From positions 17,585,561 through 17,649,560 of the forward strand of contig NC_088775.1 in assembly GCF_954871325.1 (NCBI RefSeq): a stretch of 64,000 bases of DNA, read 5' to 3'. The DNA comes from Gordionus sp. m RMFG-2023 (taxonomy: Eukaryota; Nematomorpha; Gordioida; Chordodea; Parachordodidae). The position numbers and the translations under genes are program-made. The notes beneath the pieces were generated by a model. It did not search any database. It worked only from the letters and a program-made list of their open reading frames with translations, and was not told the DNA's origin. Below are positions 1 to 11,830 of the stretch, in pieces (position 1 is the first letter of the stretch; every line of letters begins with the position of its first letter).

Positions 1-93
1 TACCAAATTCTGAAATCAGAAGAAGTAATTTTTGTTCATTTTTTATACTCCTCTTCAGGTTCATTGCATTTATATTCTTTGTTTTTATTTTAG

Positions 94-1373
94 ATAACAA
101 GCCCTGTCTTACTCTCATTTAATGATTGTACAGGTGGTATATTGACTCCTCATCAAGTTCAATGCATTTATTTTTTTTATTTATTCTTTTGTTTCTATTT
201 TAGATAACAAGCCATGTCCTAAACCCAGTTAATGATTGTACAGGTGGTGATTTATCCGTCATTAATAAAAGAAAAAGATGGCTGATCAATCAAAAAAGGA
301 AACGCACTAGGGATAGCGAGGCCCTACAAAATCTACTAACAACTCAAAATAAAGTTAGCCTTATATATATATTTTTTTTATACTCTTTTATATTATAGAA
401 TACATCTATTTTAGCTTCTGATAATGTCCCCACTATTTCTAGGGAGTTGAACCTAATACTCACTCCTCTTCAGGTTCATTGCATTTATATTCTTAATATT
501 ATTCTTTGTTTTTATTTTAGATAACAAGCCCTGTCTTACCCTCATTTAATGATTGTACAGGTGGTATATTGACTCCTCATCAAGTTCAATGCATTTATTT
601 TTTTATTTATTCTTTTGTTTTTATTTTAGATAACAAGCCATGTCCTAACCTCAGTTATTGATTGTACGGTGGTGATTTATCCATCATTAATAAAAGAAAA
701 AGATGGCAGATCAATCAAAAAAAGAAACGTACTAGGGATAGCGAGGCCCTACAAAATCTACTAACAACTCAAAATAAAGTTAGCCTTATATATATATTTT
801 TTTATACTCTTTTATATTATAGAATACATCTATTTTAGCTTCTGATAATGTCCCCACTATTTCTAGGGAGTTGAACCTTATATTGACTCCTTTTCAGGTT
901 CAATGCATTTATATTTTATAATTATTCTTCTGTTTTTATTTTAGATAACAAACCCTTCTTTTTCCTCCTTATAATTGTTTAAATAATGATATATCTACCA
1001 TTAATAATCAACAAATACAAAATAAATGTTCAGAAAAACACGATAGTCTTGACAAGTCCCCAACTAGACAAATTTTATTTTTTGATGATAGCCTCCCAAC
1101 TACTAGAGATATGCATATATTGACCCCTTTACAGGTTCAGTACAGTATTTTAATGTTCGTTTTATTTCAATAATAATGTTTTATATTTATGCCTGATTTC
1201 CTTATTTTTTTTAGGTTAACCCAAACTTAATCCCTCACATAGCTACAAAACATGATATTTCTATTAAAGATAAGCAAAGAAAAAAATGGCAACTCAACAA
1301 ACGCCTTACCCGTTCTAGAATTACAGGTATGCAGGATAATAAGGACCTACGCCTGATATTAACTCCCTTGCAG
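94..1373 (+). pseudogene. Helitron Rep N-terminal exons, modular and partly duplicated
   Basis: Eight exon-like segments can be read, nearly all bounded by GT-AG introns in phase 0: 94-156, 204-353, 399-473, 521-583, 630-778, 823-897, 945-1134 and 1215-1373. Introns are 35-80 nt. The first three exons (21, 50 and 25 codons) recur as the next three, about 425 bp downstream. Many exons end in the same short peptide, LTP(L/H)Q. The 50-codon exon and the 1215-1373 exon carry a basic stretch of type KRKRW..NQKRKRTR or KQRKKWQLNKRLTR, which could bind DNA; that role is inference. The second 50-codon exon has lost one base, and exon 945-1134 is decayed. Intron sizes match those of the host NDK gene. 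Confidence 0.7.
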
Positions 1374-1417
1374 GTTTTTAATGTTTTATATATATAGGTT
1401 TATTTTTAATCACCCAG

Positions 1418-4214
1418 ATACCGTCAACTGATATTTCTATAACCACTACCACATTCCCTATGGCACCTCTACCATGTATATTTCGACATATATTTGATGA
1501 CCACCACTCACCTATATTAGATATCGGAAATATGACAGAAATATGCGCCTTCTGCAATGTTAAAATGTGGAATGGAGAAAAATTATCAAAAAGCTCATGT
1601 AGAAATATTCAGTTTTCTACATGTTGTTTGAATGGGAAGGTATTTTTATCTAAAATTTCCCAATTACCACCAAATTTATTACGTTTATTTACAGGGAATC
1701 ATTGTTCATCATTCCACTTTTTAACAAACATAAGAGCATATAATGCCGCACTGTCATTCACTTCACTAGGAATTAATATAAATAATAATTTATCCAATTC
1801 GCGATCAGGTAATTATACCTTTCAAATTAATGGACAGGTTCATCATCGCATTAGTTCACTCCTACCAACATTAGGGGAAACTCCTAAATTTGCCCAATTA
1901 TATATACATGATAGTATAAATGAGATAGAAAACAGACATAACCAGGTTCCGTTTTTAGATCGTTGTCTTTTAATGGAATTGCAGGATATTGTTCACACCT
2001 ACAACCCCTTTGCTTCTCAATTTTTGAGAGTATCTTCTATGATCGCTACTGGCGTTCCTAACATATCCTTAAACTTAAAATCTACTCCAAATTTTGACGT
2101 ACGTTATTGCAATAAACCTACCTCATCTGAAATAGCAGTATTATTACCTGGTGATGGCAGTGATCATATAGCCCATAGAGATATTATCTTAAAAACTCTA
2201 TCTGGTCCTTTAAGACGTATTAATGAGCTCCATTCCTCATACGATCCCTTGCAATATGTTCTTCTATTTCCCAGAGGCGATATTGGATACCATCCATCCA
2301 TTCATTATAGAAACTCAACTAATAAATATGTTACCTGCAGAGAGTACTATACCTATCGCTTTATGGTCAGGCAGGATGATGAGAATGTTATTTTAAGATC
2401 CAAACGTCTTTTTCACCAATTTATTGTCGACAGTTATGCCAAACAGAAAACGCTTCGATTAAATTTTATACGTAATAATCAATCCAAATTACGCGCCGAA
2501 CTCTATCAAGGCATACATGATTCTATTTTAGAGGGAGATACTAATGCTGACAATCTTGGCAGAAGAATAATTTTGCCTTCTTCTTTTACCGGTGGCTCAA
2601 GGAGGCATATGCATCAGCTTTATCAGGACGCAATGGCTATTGTACGCTGCTTTGGTAAACCATCATTATTCATTACTTTCACCTGCAACCCTAAATGGGA
2701 TGAAATAATGCGTGAATTATTTCCTCATCAGACCCCAAACGACCACCCAGATTTAGTTTGTCGCGTTTTTCGTCAAAAATTAAAATGTCTAAAAAAGGAT
2801 TTGCTCTATTATCATGTTCTTGGCAAAGTCATCGCTTATATAGATGTCATAGAATTCCAGAAAAGAGGTTTGCATTGTCATATGTGCCTTATACTAGATA
2901 AATCTCATAGGCTACCAACGGCTGATACTTATGATGATGTAGTTTGTTCTGAAATTCCTAACAAAATAACTGAGTCTAAGCTGTTTCAAATTATTAGCAA
3001 TTTTAATACACATGGGCCATGTGGTATTACATTTCCTAATAGTCCCTGCATGATTGATGGAAAATGCTCAAAAAAATATCCTAAATCATTTGTGGATACC
3101 TCTTCTATTGATAAGTATGGTTATCCTTTATATAGGCCACGAAATGATGGCGTTACCTTCCAAAAAAAAATTAAACGGATTTATATTTAACAACCGTTGG
3201 ATTATTCCTTATAATAAACATTTATCAAAAAAATATAATGCACATATAAATGTAGAAATTTGTTCATCTGTCCAGTCCATAAAATACCTTTATAAGTATT
3301 GTTACAAAGGCCATGACAGAACTACTGCTTCCGTTTCCATTAATAATGTTGATGAAACTACCCAGTTCATTGATGCTCGATATATATCCGCCATAGAATC
3401 GCTATGGCGTACTTTGGATTTTGAAATGCAGGATCATTCTCCTGCAGTCTATCGTTTAGACCTTCATCTACCCAATCAACATATAATCCTTTTTCAATCA
3501 AATACTGATATAAATAATATCTTAACTAAAAATCCTGGTACAAAATTAACCGAATGTTTTAAAATTAATCAACTTGACACAGATGCCAGACATTATATTT
3601 ATGCAGATTTTGTAAGATATTATGTGTGGAAACCTCTATCTAAACAGTGATTAAAACGAAAAATGGGTGGTAATAAAGTTATAGGCCGTATACGCACAGT
3701 TTCTCCTAAAGAGGGTGAGGTTTTTTATTTAAGACTATTACTTAATTATGTTACTGGGCCTACATGCTTTGAAGATCTACGCTCTTTTAATGGAATTATC
3801 AGTAACACTTTTAAAGATGCATGTATTCGACGTGGTCTGTTATCAGATGATGCGGAATGGAACCATTGTTTAGAGGAAGGTCTTTCATTTAAGATGCCAT
3901 ATCAATTGCGCCAGTTATTTTCTTTTATTTTATTACATTGTGAGCCGATAGATCCTCTAGGTCTATGGAATTCTTTTAAATTTTATCTTTGTGAAGATTT
4001 TTCCAAGAAAATATCACCAGAGCCGGATAACCTTATCACCGAAAATCTCGCGCTATGCCACATCAATCAAATTTTGATTCAAAATGGTAAATCTCTTAAG
4101 GATTTTTTGGGAATGCCTATCCCTTTATTATCCACCCAATCTCCATCTGCTACAGCTAATATTAGGTGTCACCTTATTCGGGAGGAAATTTCCTACGATA
4201 CTGATGATATATAA
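1418..4214 (+). pseudogene. Helitron Rep (HUH) endonuclease domain
   Basis: The exon opens after a TTTTTAATCACCCAG acceptor at 1417; the first ATG at 1460 is therefore probably internal. Rep motifs are clear: FITFTCNPKWDEI near 2670-2700 and the metal-binding HUH site RGLHCHMCLIL near 2860-2900, where the usual RGLPHxH is RGLHCHM but keeps both histidines. FNNRWIIPYNKHL, HINVEICSS and YLYKYCYKGHDR follow in a shifted frame, the shift lying in the A-run at about 3163. The segment around the catalytic tyrosines, YADFVRYYVWK, lies near 3600-3635. A TGA at 3648-3650 replaces the conserved tryptophan codon, and FYLRLLLN and the downstream Rep-helicase linker continue in the same frame to about 4210. 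Biochemically this domain nicks and joins single strands during rolling-circle transposition. Confidence 0.88.
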
Positions 4215-5632
4215 AAAATATTTGGCTAACTACAATTTATTTAATCGGGATCAAAATATTATCTATGCCAAAATTATGTCCTTGCCCTCCACTCCATCCC
4301 ATAATTTATTTTTTATAGATGGTCCTGGTGGTACTGGAAAATCATTTCTATTAAATACAATATTATTTAACTTGAGAGCTCAAGGTAAAATTGCTATAGC
4401 TGTTCCATCTTCTGGCATAGCTTCAACTCTTCTTCATAATGGCCGTACTGCACATTCACGTTTCAACATCCCCTTAAGTATTCATGAAAGTTCCTCATGT
4501 AATATTCCTTTACCAAAGCCAAATAGCTGAATTGATAAGACAATCGGTAATTATAATATGGGACGAAATATCAATGACTCATAAACATATATTCGAGGCC
4601 GTGGATAGGTCATTTCAGGATATAATGAAATTAGACAAACCGTTTGGTGGTAAAATTATTATTTTTGGCGGAGATTTTAGACAGATTTTACCTGTTATTA
4701 AACGTGGTGGAAGATGCGACATTGTTAACTCAACCTTAAAACGATCCTATTTATGGTCACATATAGTGCCATTAAGGTTATGTATTAATATGAGACTTCT
4801 ACAATTTCAGGAAGCAAATGATTATCTTATTAATAATAAATACTCACAATTTCTTTTAAGAGTTGGTGAAGGCTGTGAAACATTCGATGGCTCCAGGGAT
4901 AAAATAAAAATTCCTCAAGATTGTTGTATAGCTTCCAATGATATCGAGGATCTTATTGCTTTTGTTTACGATATAGACAAAGACAATTCATCATTTAACC
5001 GAACATCCTTTGCTCAAAATGCAATCCTGACCCCTAAAAACGTAGATGTCGATTCTATAAATATTAAATTGATTAACAAAATTCCGGGAGATTTAATTAC
5101 ATACATAAGTGCTGATGAAACCATAACCGAGGATGAAGCGACGTTTTATCCCACTGAATTTTTAAACTCTTTAAGTATATCAGGATTACCACCTCACAAA
5201 CCTTTACTCAAAGTAGGGGTACCTATAATATTAATGAACTTAAATTCTGCTTCTGGTTTGAATAATGGGACTAAATTGATTATAACTTCTTTGCTACCAA
5301 ATATAATTGAGGCGGAATTTGTTTCTGGTAGTTTTCTCAGTACTAAAGTTCTCATTCCTAGAATAAGTTTAATCCCTACAGATTCTGGCTTGCCATTTTC
5401 CTTTAAGCGCCGCCAATTTCCCGTGAGACCTGCTTTTGTCATGACAATTAATAAAGCTCAGGGACAAACGTTGAACAAAGTTGGCATCTATTTACCTCAT
5501 CCTGTTTTTTCACATGGACAGCTATATGTGGCTATGTCTCGAGTTTGTTCTCCTCATAAATTAAAGATTATAACCAATGATAAAACAAAGACTACTACCA
5601 ATGTGGTATATCATGAGGTTATATCCGATTAA
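4204..5632 (+). pseudogene. Helitron Pif1-like SF1 helicase domain
   Basis: The helicase half begins in a frame shifted from Rep at about 4205-4215. Walker A is FIDGPGGTGKS at about 4313-4345. After a second shift near 4515 the remaining frame is open to 5632: Walker B VIIIWDEISM (about 4548), GGDFRQILPVIK (about 4668), NMRLL, and the C-terminal MTINKAQGQTL...YVAMSRV motif (about 5440-5550), which is diagnostic of Pif1/RecD-type helicases in Helitrons. It unwinds DNA during rolling-circle transposition. With the two shifts discounted every core motif is present, so inactivation is recent relative to other elements here. Confidence 0.88.
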
Positions 5633-5640
5633 TCCCGGTT

Positions 5641-5984
5641 TATACGAATAAGAATGAACATTACTTAGTATGATATTATTTTATAATTTAAACAATTTTA
5701 TATTATTTAAGCATCCTTTTGTCAGGCCGCTCAATATGCCCTTTTATCTCTGATGAATATTTTGTCTAATTGAAAATTATATCAAAGTACATTTTTAAAA
5801 TTTAACTAAATGAATATAACAATTTTTAAGGATCCTACTTTTTTAAAAGCTTACCATTTTGTCGGATCCACCATTGCTCTATTATCCCTGCTGATTATTT
5901 TGTATAACGCACAAAAAAATATACATAGTACATTATTTTTATTATAAATAATATTATATATTATTTTATATCTATTCCAAAAAA
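5641..5984. other. Non-coding stretch after the Helitron helicase
   Basis: A+T-rich sequence directly after the helicase stop. It probably includes the Helitron 3' region, but no terminal hairpin or CTRR end could be fixed by eye. Confidence 0.4.
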
Positions 5985-7500
5985 TCTTCATTTTATTTCA
6001 ATAATAATGTTTATTTATATTTTTGCCTGATTTCTTTATTTGTCTAGGCTAACCCAACCTTATTCCCTCACATTGCTACAAAACATGATGATTCTATTAT
6101 TAAAGATAAGCAAAGAAAATAATGACGAATAAACAAACGCCTTACCCGTTCTAGAGTTACTGGTAGACAAAATAATAAAGAACTACGCTTGAAATGAACT
6201 CATCTGGAGGTTTTTTTTTATCTTATGTTTTATATCTATGTTTATTTTATTTTCACCCAGTTCTCCAAATGATATTTCTATCACCACTATCACAATCCCT
6301 ATGCCACCTCCACCTATTTTTTAACAAAAATAAACATTTTTATTTATCACTAAATTTTATTATCTCATTCTTTTCTTTCTATCTCTATTATCTATTAACC
6401 ACTATATCTCAAAACCTTATCCCTTTAATTTATATAATATAATATAATCTTTTATACCTTCTTTTTCCCCCCTTTTTTAATCTAATTTTTTAATTACCTT
6501 ACAATTAATTAATCTTTATCTTAATAACATTACATTTATCATGTTATTTTTTAACTTTTATAATATCATAATAGACTTGATAAATCCCCCAAAAATTTTA
6601 TTTGATGATAGCCCTCCAACTTATTAGAAATATGCATCTAATATTGACCCTTCTACCGGTTTTACATTATTTTAATGTTTGTTATTTCAACAATAGTATA
6701 TTTATATTTTTGCCTGATTTCTTTATTTGTCTAGGCTAACCCTAATCCCTCACATTGCTACCAAACATGATGAATCTATTATTAAAGATAAGCAAAGGAA
6801 AAAATGGCGATTCAACAAACGCCTTACCCGTTCTAGAGTTACTGGTGGCCAAGATAATAAGGCACTGTGAACTCCTCTGGAGGTTTATTTTGTTTTTTTA
6901 TCTAATGTTTTATATCTATATGTTTATTTTATACACCCAGTTGCCTCCAAATGATATTTCTATCACCACTACCACAATCCCTATGCCACCTCTGCCTAAT
7001 TTTTAACAAATATAAGCATTTAATTCCACTATCATTCATCTCATTAGGAGTTATTATAAATAATACTTTATCCGATTCCCTGAGGAACTTTTATGAATAT
7101 TTAGAGAGATGTTCAAACGTGAATGTGTAGTGCAGCCAATTTCATTAACATTATTAATGGGAAAATATGCGGTAGTTTTGTCATGGCCTTTATAACAATA
7201 CTTACGACCGTTTTATGGTTGAGTTGACAATGTCGTTCATGATTCTATTTTAGAGGGGTATACCAAAATTGACACTTTGGCAGAAATATCATTTCGCGTT
7301 CTTCTCCTCAGCTTTATCAGGATGCAATGGGTGTTGTACACTGCTTTGGTAATCCGTCATTATTCATTACTTTCACCTACAACCCTAAATGGGATGATAT
7401 TATACATTAATTTTTTCTTCTGCAGACGACTGCCCAGATTTATTTTGTCGCTTTTTCCATCAAAAATTAAAATGTCATAAAGGATTTGCTCTTATTATTA
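5985..7500 (+). mobile_element. Decayed partial Helitron copies (two N-terminal exon blocks plus a Rep fragment)
   Basis: About 5990-6310 and 6660-7005 each resemble 1145-1465 of the main Helitron: the intron ending in TCTAGG, the exon with AAAGATAAGCAAAG...CGCCTTACCCGTTCTAGAGTTAC, then CACCCAG and CACTACCACAATCCCTATGCCACCTC. Bases 7230-7490 resemble the Rep region 2500-2830, for example CCAGATTTATTTTGTCGC. All coding is lost. The block from 5990 appears twice in tandem, so this is either two old insertions or one tandemly duplicated relic of the same family. Confidence 0.7.
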
Positions 7501-9069
7501 CCAGATACACAGAGTAATAATTAATCCTCAGCATTTTTTAAAAAAAATACCTAAATTTATATGGCAAGAAAAACAAATTTCTTAAAAAATATATAAATAA
7601 ATTGCATATAAGTTTCATTAGTATTGAATGGCATTTTTGTAATTTAAATAGATAGCTTTTTTTTGTACAAAAGATTTAGATAGCCCTTATCAAATTTTTT
7701 GATAAAAGGAGTTAACCCACTAATTGGTAAATCCGAGATTTCCCCTTCATGTGTTGATAAATTATTTAGAAATTTAACTATCTCCGGGTTTGGGAAATAG
7801 TTTTGAAACTTAATATGTGATGGACTGGGCTTAAAAAATATTCCTCAAGATTAATATTTGCTTGCACCTGACTTGGGAATATCTTATACAAATTATTATG
7901 GGCCAGGATAGGAAAAAATTTTCAAAATTATTATGGGTTGAGCTAGATTTGAGAATTTTTTTTATAAATTATAAGGTCTTGAACGCGTGGAAATTTTTTC
8001 AAATATTATGAGCTTGGACCTGGCTTGAAATTTTTTAATGTTAAATGTTAGTCTTATGTAACCAGTAATATATTTACAAAGAATTTTGGTATTGGGTACA
8101 AGCTCATTTAAATATATTTTGACTCAAATAATAGTTTCCACTCTTAGTCCTAATGGGTTGGACTCAATGACATTGCTTGGACTTGACCTAAATGGAGAGG
8201 GGGGGGATTTAAAAATTATATAAATTGGATATGATTTTTAAATAAAAGGTAACATCTTTCTTAAAAAACGAATAAAATTCTCATTCTCCGTCATTTTTGA
8301 CTGGCTATCTACTAGTAATATTTTAAGTTACGTCATGTAGTGTGATTAAAAAATCCGATGATTTGGGTCTATCTTAAAACGGCCTAATTAAGATTTTTAA
8401 CAAAGTAATAATTAAGCCTCGAGTTTTGGCAAATAATAGTTAAAACATTCTGCCATCTATGAGCAAAATTACCGGGCTTAGAAAATATTATATTATTTTA
8501 GCTAAAATCTTAATCGGTCATTTCAAAAATCGACTCAAATTAGGATTTTTAACAATACTAAAGCTAAAAGAGAATAACCAAATTAGAAAATTAGAAAATT
8601 ATAACATCAGTTTTAAAACTATAAAAAATGAAAGAAAACTAATAATAATATTATTTATTTTTAAACTATATGAAAAGAAAGAAATCTAGAACGAATTGAA
8701 CTTATAATGAGATTAATTAAATAATAGATTTATTTAAGTTATATTAAGTCGTGATAAAAAAAAATTAAATATGTTGTAAAATGAGTTATTATTACTGTAA
8801 AAATGTCATATATCATATATGTAATATGATTAACAAATAATTATACAAAAGAAAAAAATTATCTGATTTTATAAAAATCAATTATAATCCAGTGATCCTT
8901 AAAAAATATCAATATAATATATAAACAAAAAACATAATCAATAATCGCAATGTAATCCATATTATTACTAGTAGTGTTTTTAAATTGTTTTTTTTACCTA
9001 AAACCCTAGTCGTATTCAAAGAAATCGGCCCAACCCCACGTCAGAGTTGAAAAATCGACCACGAACAAA
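7501..9069. other. Unassigned A+T-rich DNA with a weak ~65-bp repeat at 7780-8060
   Basis: No gene was recognised. Within 7780-8060 a motif of the form attattatggg(c/t)...ttgaaatttttt recurs about four times at roughly 65-bp spacing, in strongly diverged form. The reading frame at 8459-8689 is low-complexity Lys/Ile/Asn and not supported as a gene. Confidence 0.4.
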
Positions 9070-9880
9070 CCCGGTCCATTGGTTTTTAACTTCACATGTA
9101 AATGTTGAATATAAAAAATATATATTTATGTTTTGAGCCAAAGTTTTTGATATGAGAAAGAGGTACCAAAACCATTAGGTGTAGTAATAAGTTGTCATTG
9201 TCACTGCATTATATTTTAGTCCACGAGAAAAATCAGAATGTGATAATTTTAAAAAACTTTGTTGTAAGTCTAGTTGAAAGTTTTTAAAGTTTCCAAAACC
9301 CATGGGTTCATAAATATATTTCCAGTGTCATTATTTTTTTTACCTCCACACGTATTATGGAGAAATAAATTATGTATTTAAGTTTTATGCCTAGTAAAAT
9401 GTTCTTGATATTATAAAGAAGTTCTAAAAACATTGGGTCTAGTAACAAGTTGTCACTGCCATTATATTTAAATCTATGAGGAAAATAAAAATTTGAAAAA
9501 ATTAAAAAACATTGTTATAGGTCTGGTTAAAAGTTTTTAAATATTTTTTTAAAACATTTGGGTTTATTGAGATATTTTTAGTGCCGATATCTTTAACTCC
9601 CGGATAAAATGTAGAAATATAAAAAATATTTTATTTATGTTTTGAGCCCAATAAAAAGTTTTTGATGATAGAAAGAAGTTCTAAAACCATTGGGTTTAGT
9701 AATAAGTTCTCACTATATTATACTTTAGTCTATGAGGAAAATTTTTTTTTAAACTTTGACTATTTAAGATTTTTAGAGATTAGAAAGATTTCTAAAATCT
9801 TTGAGTTCATAAAGAATTTATAGTGCCATTATTTTGCAATCCCACACGTAAAATAAAGAAATTTAAAATAAATACATTGA
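9070..9880. repeat. Tandem repeat, about 250-bp unit, three diverged copies
   Basis: A block containing cacacgta...gaaat, a segment like gttttgagcc, then aagttctaaaaccattgggt, aataagttgtcact and tctatgaggaaaa starts near 9093, 9348, 9598 and, truncated, 9843. Copies differ by many substitutions, so the array is old. No coding potential. Confidence 0.7.
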
Positions 9881-9928
9881 CTTAACGAACTCACTTTTTT
9901 CGAAAATATTTCATAAGTCAATGTCAAT

Positions 9929-10386
9929 TAGTGATCTGCATCGGGGCTAATTTTTCAAGCCCGGCCCAGTCAGAAATTTTTTTTAAAAAAGTTTTGCCGG
10001 CCCGGCCCGAACCCAAAATTTTTTTAAAACAATTTGAAGGCCCGGCCCGAACCCGAAATTTTTTTAAAAAATATTTACCGGCCCTAATTTATTTAAATAT
10101 AGAAATTAATTTTATAATTACTCAAAATAAAAGACATATGTTATATGGCATTTAGTTTCAATAAATAAAATCAAAAATTTTTATTAAACATAAAAATTCA
10201 ATATAAAATTGATAAATTTAGATATATTTAAAAAAAATTCCAAAATCCGACCCGACCCGGCTTGAATTTTTTCAAAAATATTAGACCCGGCCCTAACCCG
10301 ATTATTTTAAATAAAATTAGGCCCGAGCCCGGCCCGAAGCCCCCTCGGGTCGGACTAGGGCCGGGTTCTAACTTTGCAGATCTCTA
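9929..10386. mobile_element. hAT-type MITE, TIR TAGTGATCTGCA, 8-bp TSD
   Basis: The element starts TAGTGATCTGCA and ends TGCAGATCTCTA, an imperfect inverted pair, and is flanked on both sides by ATGTCAAT (9921-9928 and 10387-10394). An 8-bp target duplication is typical of hAT transposons. The inside is made of repeated GCCCGGCCCGA-like runs separated by poly-T/A, with no coding potential. Related copies occur at 62658-62948 and, more weakly, at about 20549-20906 and 24200-24460. Confidence 0.8.
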
Positions 10387-10394
10387 ATGTCAAT

Positions 10395-10895
10395 ATTTGT
10401 CTCTTGCAAATGACAGACACAACAGTTATTTTATTTTGTAAAAAAATATCTAATATGACAATAGTATTATCATTTCACGATTATAATACAATGTTATTTT
10501 TGAGACAACAAAAATTAAATCTTAAAATATTCGTAACCAATTTTTTGCAAGTAAGGCTTCCCTCTTTGATCATTCTCAGATTTTTTTATGTAGATATTTT
10601 AGAGAACTTTACAGCCAGAATATAAATTTCTATGAAAAAAAAAGATTCTTTTTTTCCTATGTTTGTGGTAGTGGGTGCTACAAATGAAAGTATAGAATAT
10701 CAAGTTTAAAAAGTTATTACTGAACTTTTTAACGATATCAATCGAACTTGAATATCAAAATTGAACATTTTATTTCACCAGAAGCTAAATAATATATATT
10801 AAAATTTTCTTGTTTAGGATAAATATTCTATTGATATAAACATTAAATCTCTCAATATCGATAATAATCATTTAAGATAGAATAAGGAAATTATA
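10395..10895. other. Unassigned A+T-rich DNA
   Basis: Nothing recognisable; the open frame at 10374-10625 overlaps a MITE end and has no domain signature. Confidence 0.4.
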
Positions 10896-10899
10896 CTTA

Positions 10900-11168
10900 A
10901 AATCAGCTACCTCCCACCCTTAAAGTAATTAAATTATATTGAAGTTCTCGGGTATAGGCTTTTGTTTTTGCTAAACTCTTCCTTTCTTAGTCTAGGAATA
11001 GGGACTTTAAATAACAGTCCTCGGACTGTTGTGTGCAAGTAAATGCGGTTTGCCCACAAAAGTTTTTAGGGCTCATCATTTCTAATTTTTCCCTCAACTA
11101 AATTTAATCCAGCTCTGTTGAACCTTCAACGATAGAGGGCATAAGCGCTATAAATCACATATAACGTA
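10900..11168 (+). mobile_element. 3' end of a LINE of the same family as 56123-58585
   Basis: This stretch aligns along its length with 58298-58585, the 3' untranslated end of the LINE further right. Shared blocks include CACCCTTAAAGTAATTAAATTAT, GGGTATAGGCTTTTGTTTTTG, CGGACTGTTG, GTGCGGCTTGCCCACAAA-like text and the end CACATATAACGTA, which corresponds to TATCACGTATCACGTA there. It is a severely 5'-truncated, older copy consisting only of the 3' end. Confidence 0.75.
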
Positions 11169-11830
11169 ATATTAACAATAGATTTATGTATCTTTTTCCA
11201 TCATTTAGAAAGACTGGGATGCACCTCTGATCCCCCGTTCCGTTGAATACCTTATTTCGAACAGGCCCTTTGAGGACAATCCCAATAATTTAGTATTATA
11301 TGCAAGCTCAGGTTACTAATAGCTGGAAGCCATCCCCAGTTCCAATCTTGGCCTCCTCTTGACTGGCGAACAGCTAAACATTTCCATAGCCCTCCGATTC
11401 TGTAATGTCGTGGTTCCCTCAATTTGCATTGACTGTGGCCATCCCATCGAATCGAAAGCTTACCATCCCTTGCACTGCAAATTCTCATATGGACGACAAC
11501 CGAGTCTTAAATCATTAACAACATCCTCCTAGCAGCTATTAAAAAAGTTAATATTACACCCACCCTCGAACCAGTGGGCCTCTCAAACAAAAACGCCATA
11601 CACCCCGATGGCATATCTCTCATTCCCTGGACCAATGGTCTCCCACTAGCTTGGGACTATACCTGTGTCGATTTTGCCGTCAAGTTCAACCTCTCATTTT
11701 CTGCCATCGAAAAGATCGAAATCCTAAAAAAAAAAATATGCTTGCCTCATCAATACCGTGTTTATCCCAATCGTTACCAATACCCTTGGCATGTTCGGAA
11801 GTGATGTTCTCAATTTCATCATAACTATAG
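11169..11830 (+). pseudogene. Decayed retrotransposon 3' coding end with CCHC-like knuckle and PD endonuclease-like domain
   Basis: Reading + strand from 11323 gives LEAIPSSNLGLLLTGEQLNI, then CIDCG...YHPLHC (a C-x2-C-x(9-10)-H-x2-C type knuckle) and SYGRQPSLKSL, ending at a stop near 11515. In another frame 11567-11730 reads LEPVGLSN...HPDGISLIPWTNG and LAWDYTCVDF. The order Cys/His knuckle, then E...PD...WD, matches a domain I know from many invertebrate reverse-transcriptase proteins and is similar in layout to the restriction-like endonuclease of R2-type retrotransposons. The exact clade is uncertain. One stop and at least one shift show it is dead. No reverse transcriptase precedes it; instead a foreign LINE 3' end lies immediately upstream. 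Confidence 0.65.

Larger units (their letters stand above)
1..5640 (+). mobile_element. Helitron (rolling-circle transposon), autonomous type, decayed; 5' end outside window
   Basis: A Rep-helicase Helitron reads left to right. Short N-terminal exons fill 1-1373, the HUH Rep domain runs from about 1418 to 4200, and a Pif1-like SF1 helicase from about 4204 to 5632. Three single-base frame shifts and one in-frame stop interrupt the long coding exon, so this copy cannot make the full protein. The 5' terminus lies left of base 1. I could not find a convincing 3' hairpin plus CTRR end after 5640, so the right boundary is only the end of coding. Family identity is secure from the joint presence of the Rep and helicase motifs; age is moderate because most motifs are unchanged. 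Confidence 0.9.

Noticed and set aside
5194-5442. Minus-strand frame in the Helitron helicase
   Set aside because: Antisense of a clear helicase domain.
7277-7480. Open frame in the Helitron relic
   Set aside because: Out of frame with the Rep words it overlaps; it is a by-product of a decayed Helitron fragment.
11252-11488. Minus-strand frame of 78 codons
   Set aside because: Antisense of the CCHC/PD retroelement domain, which gives a recognisable protein on the + strand.
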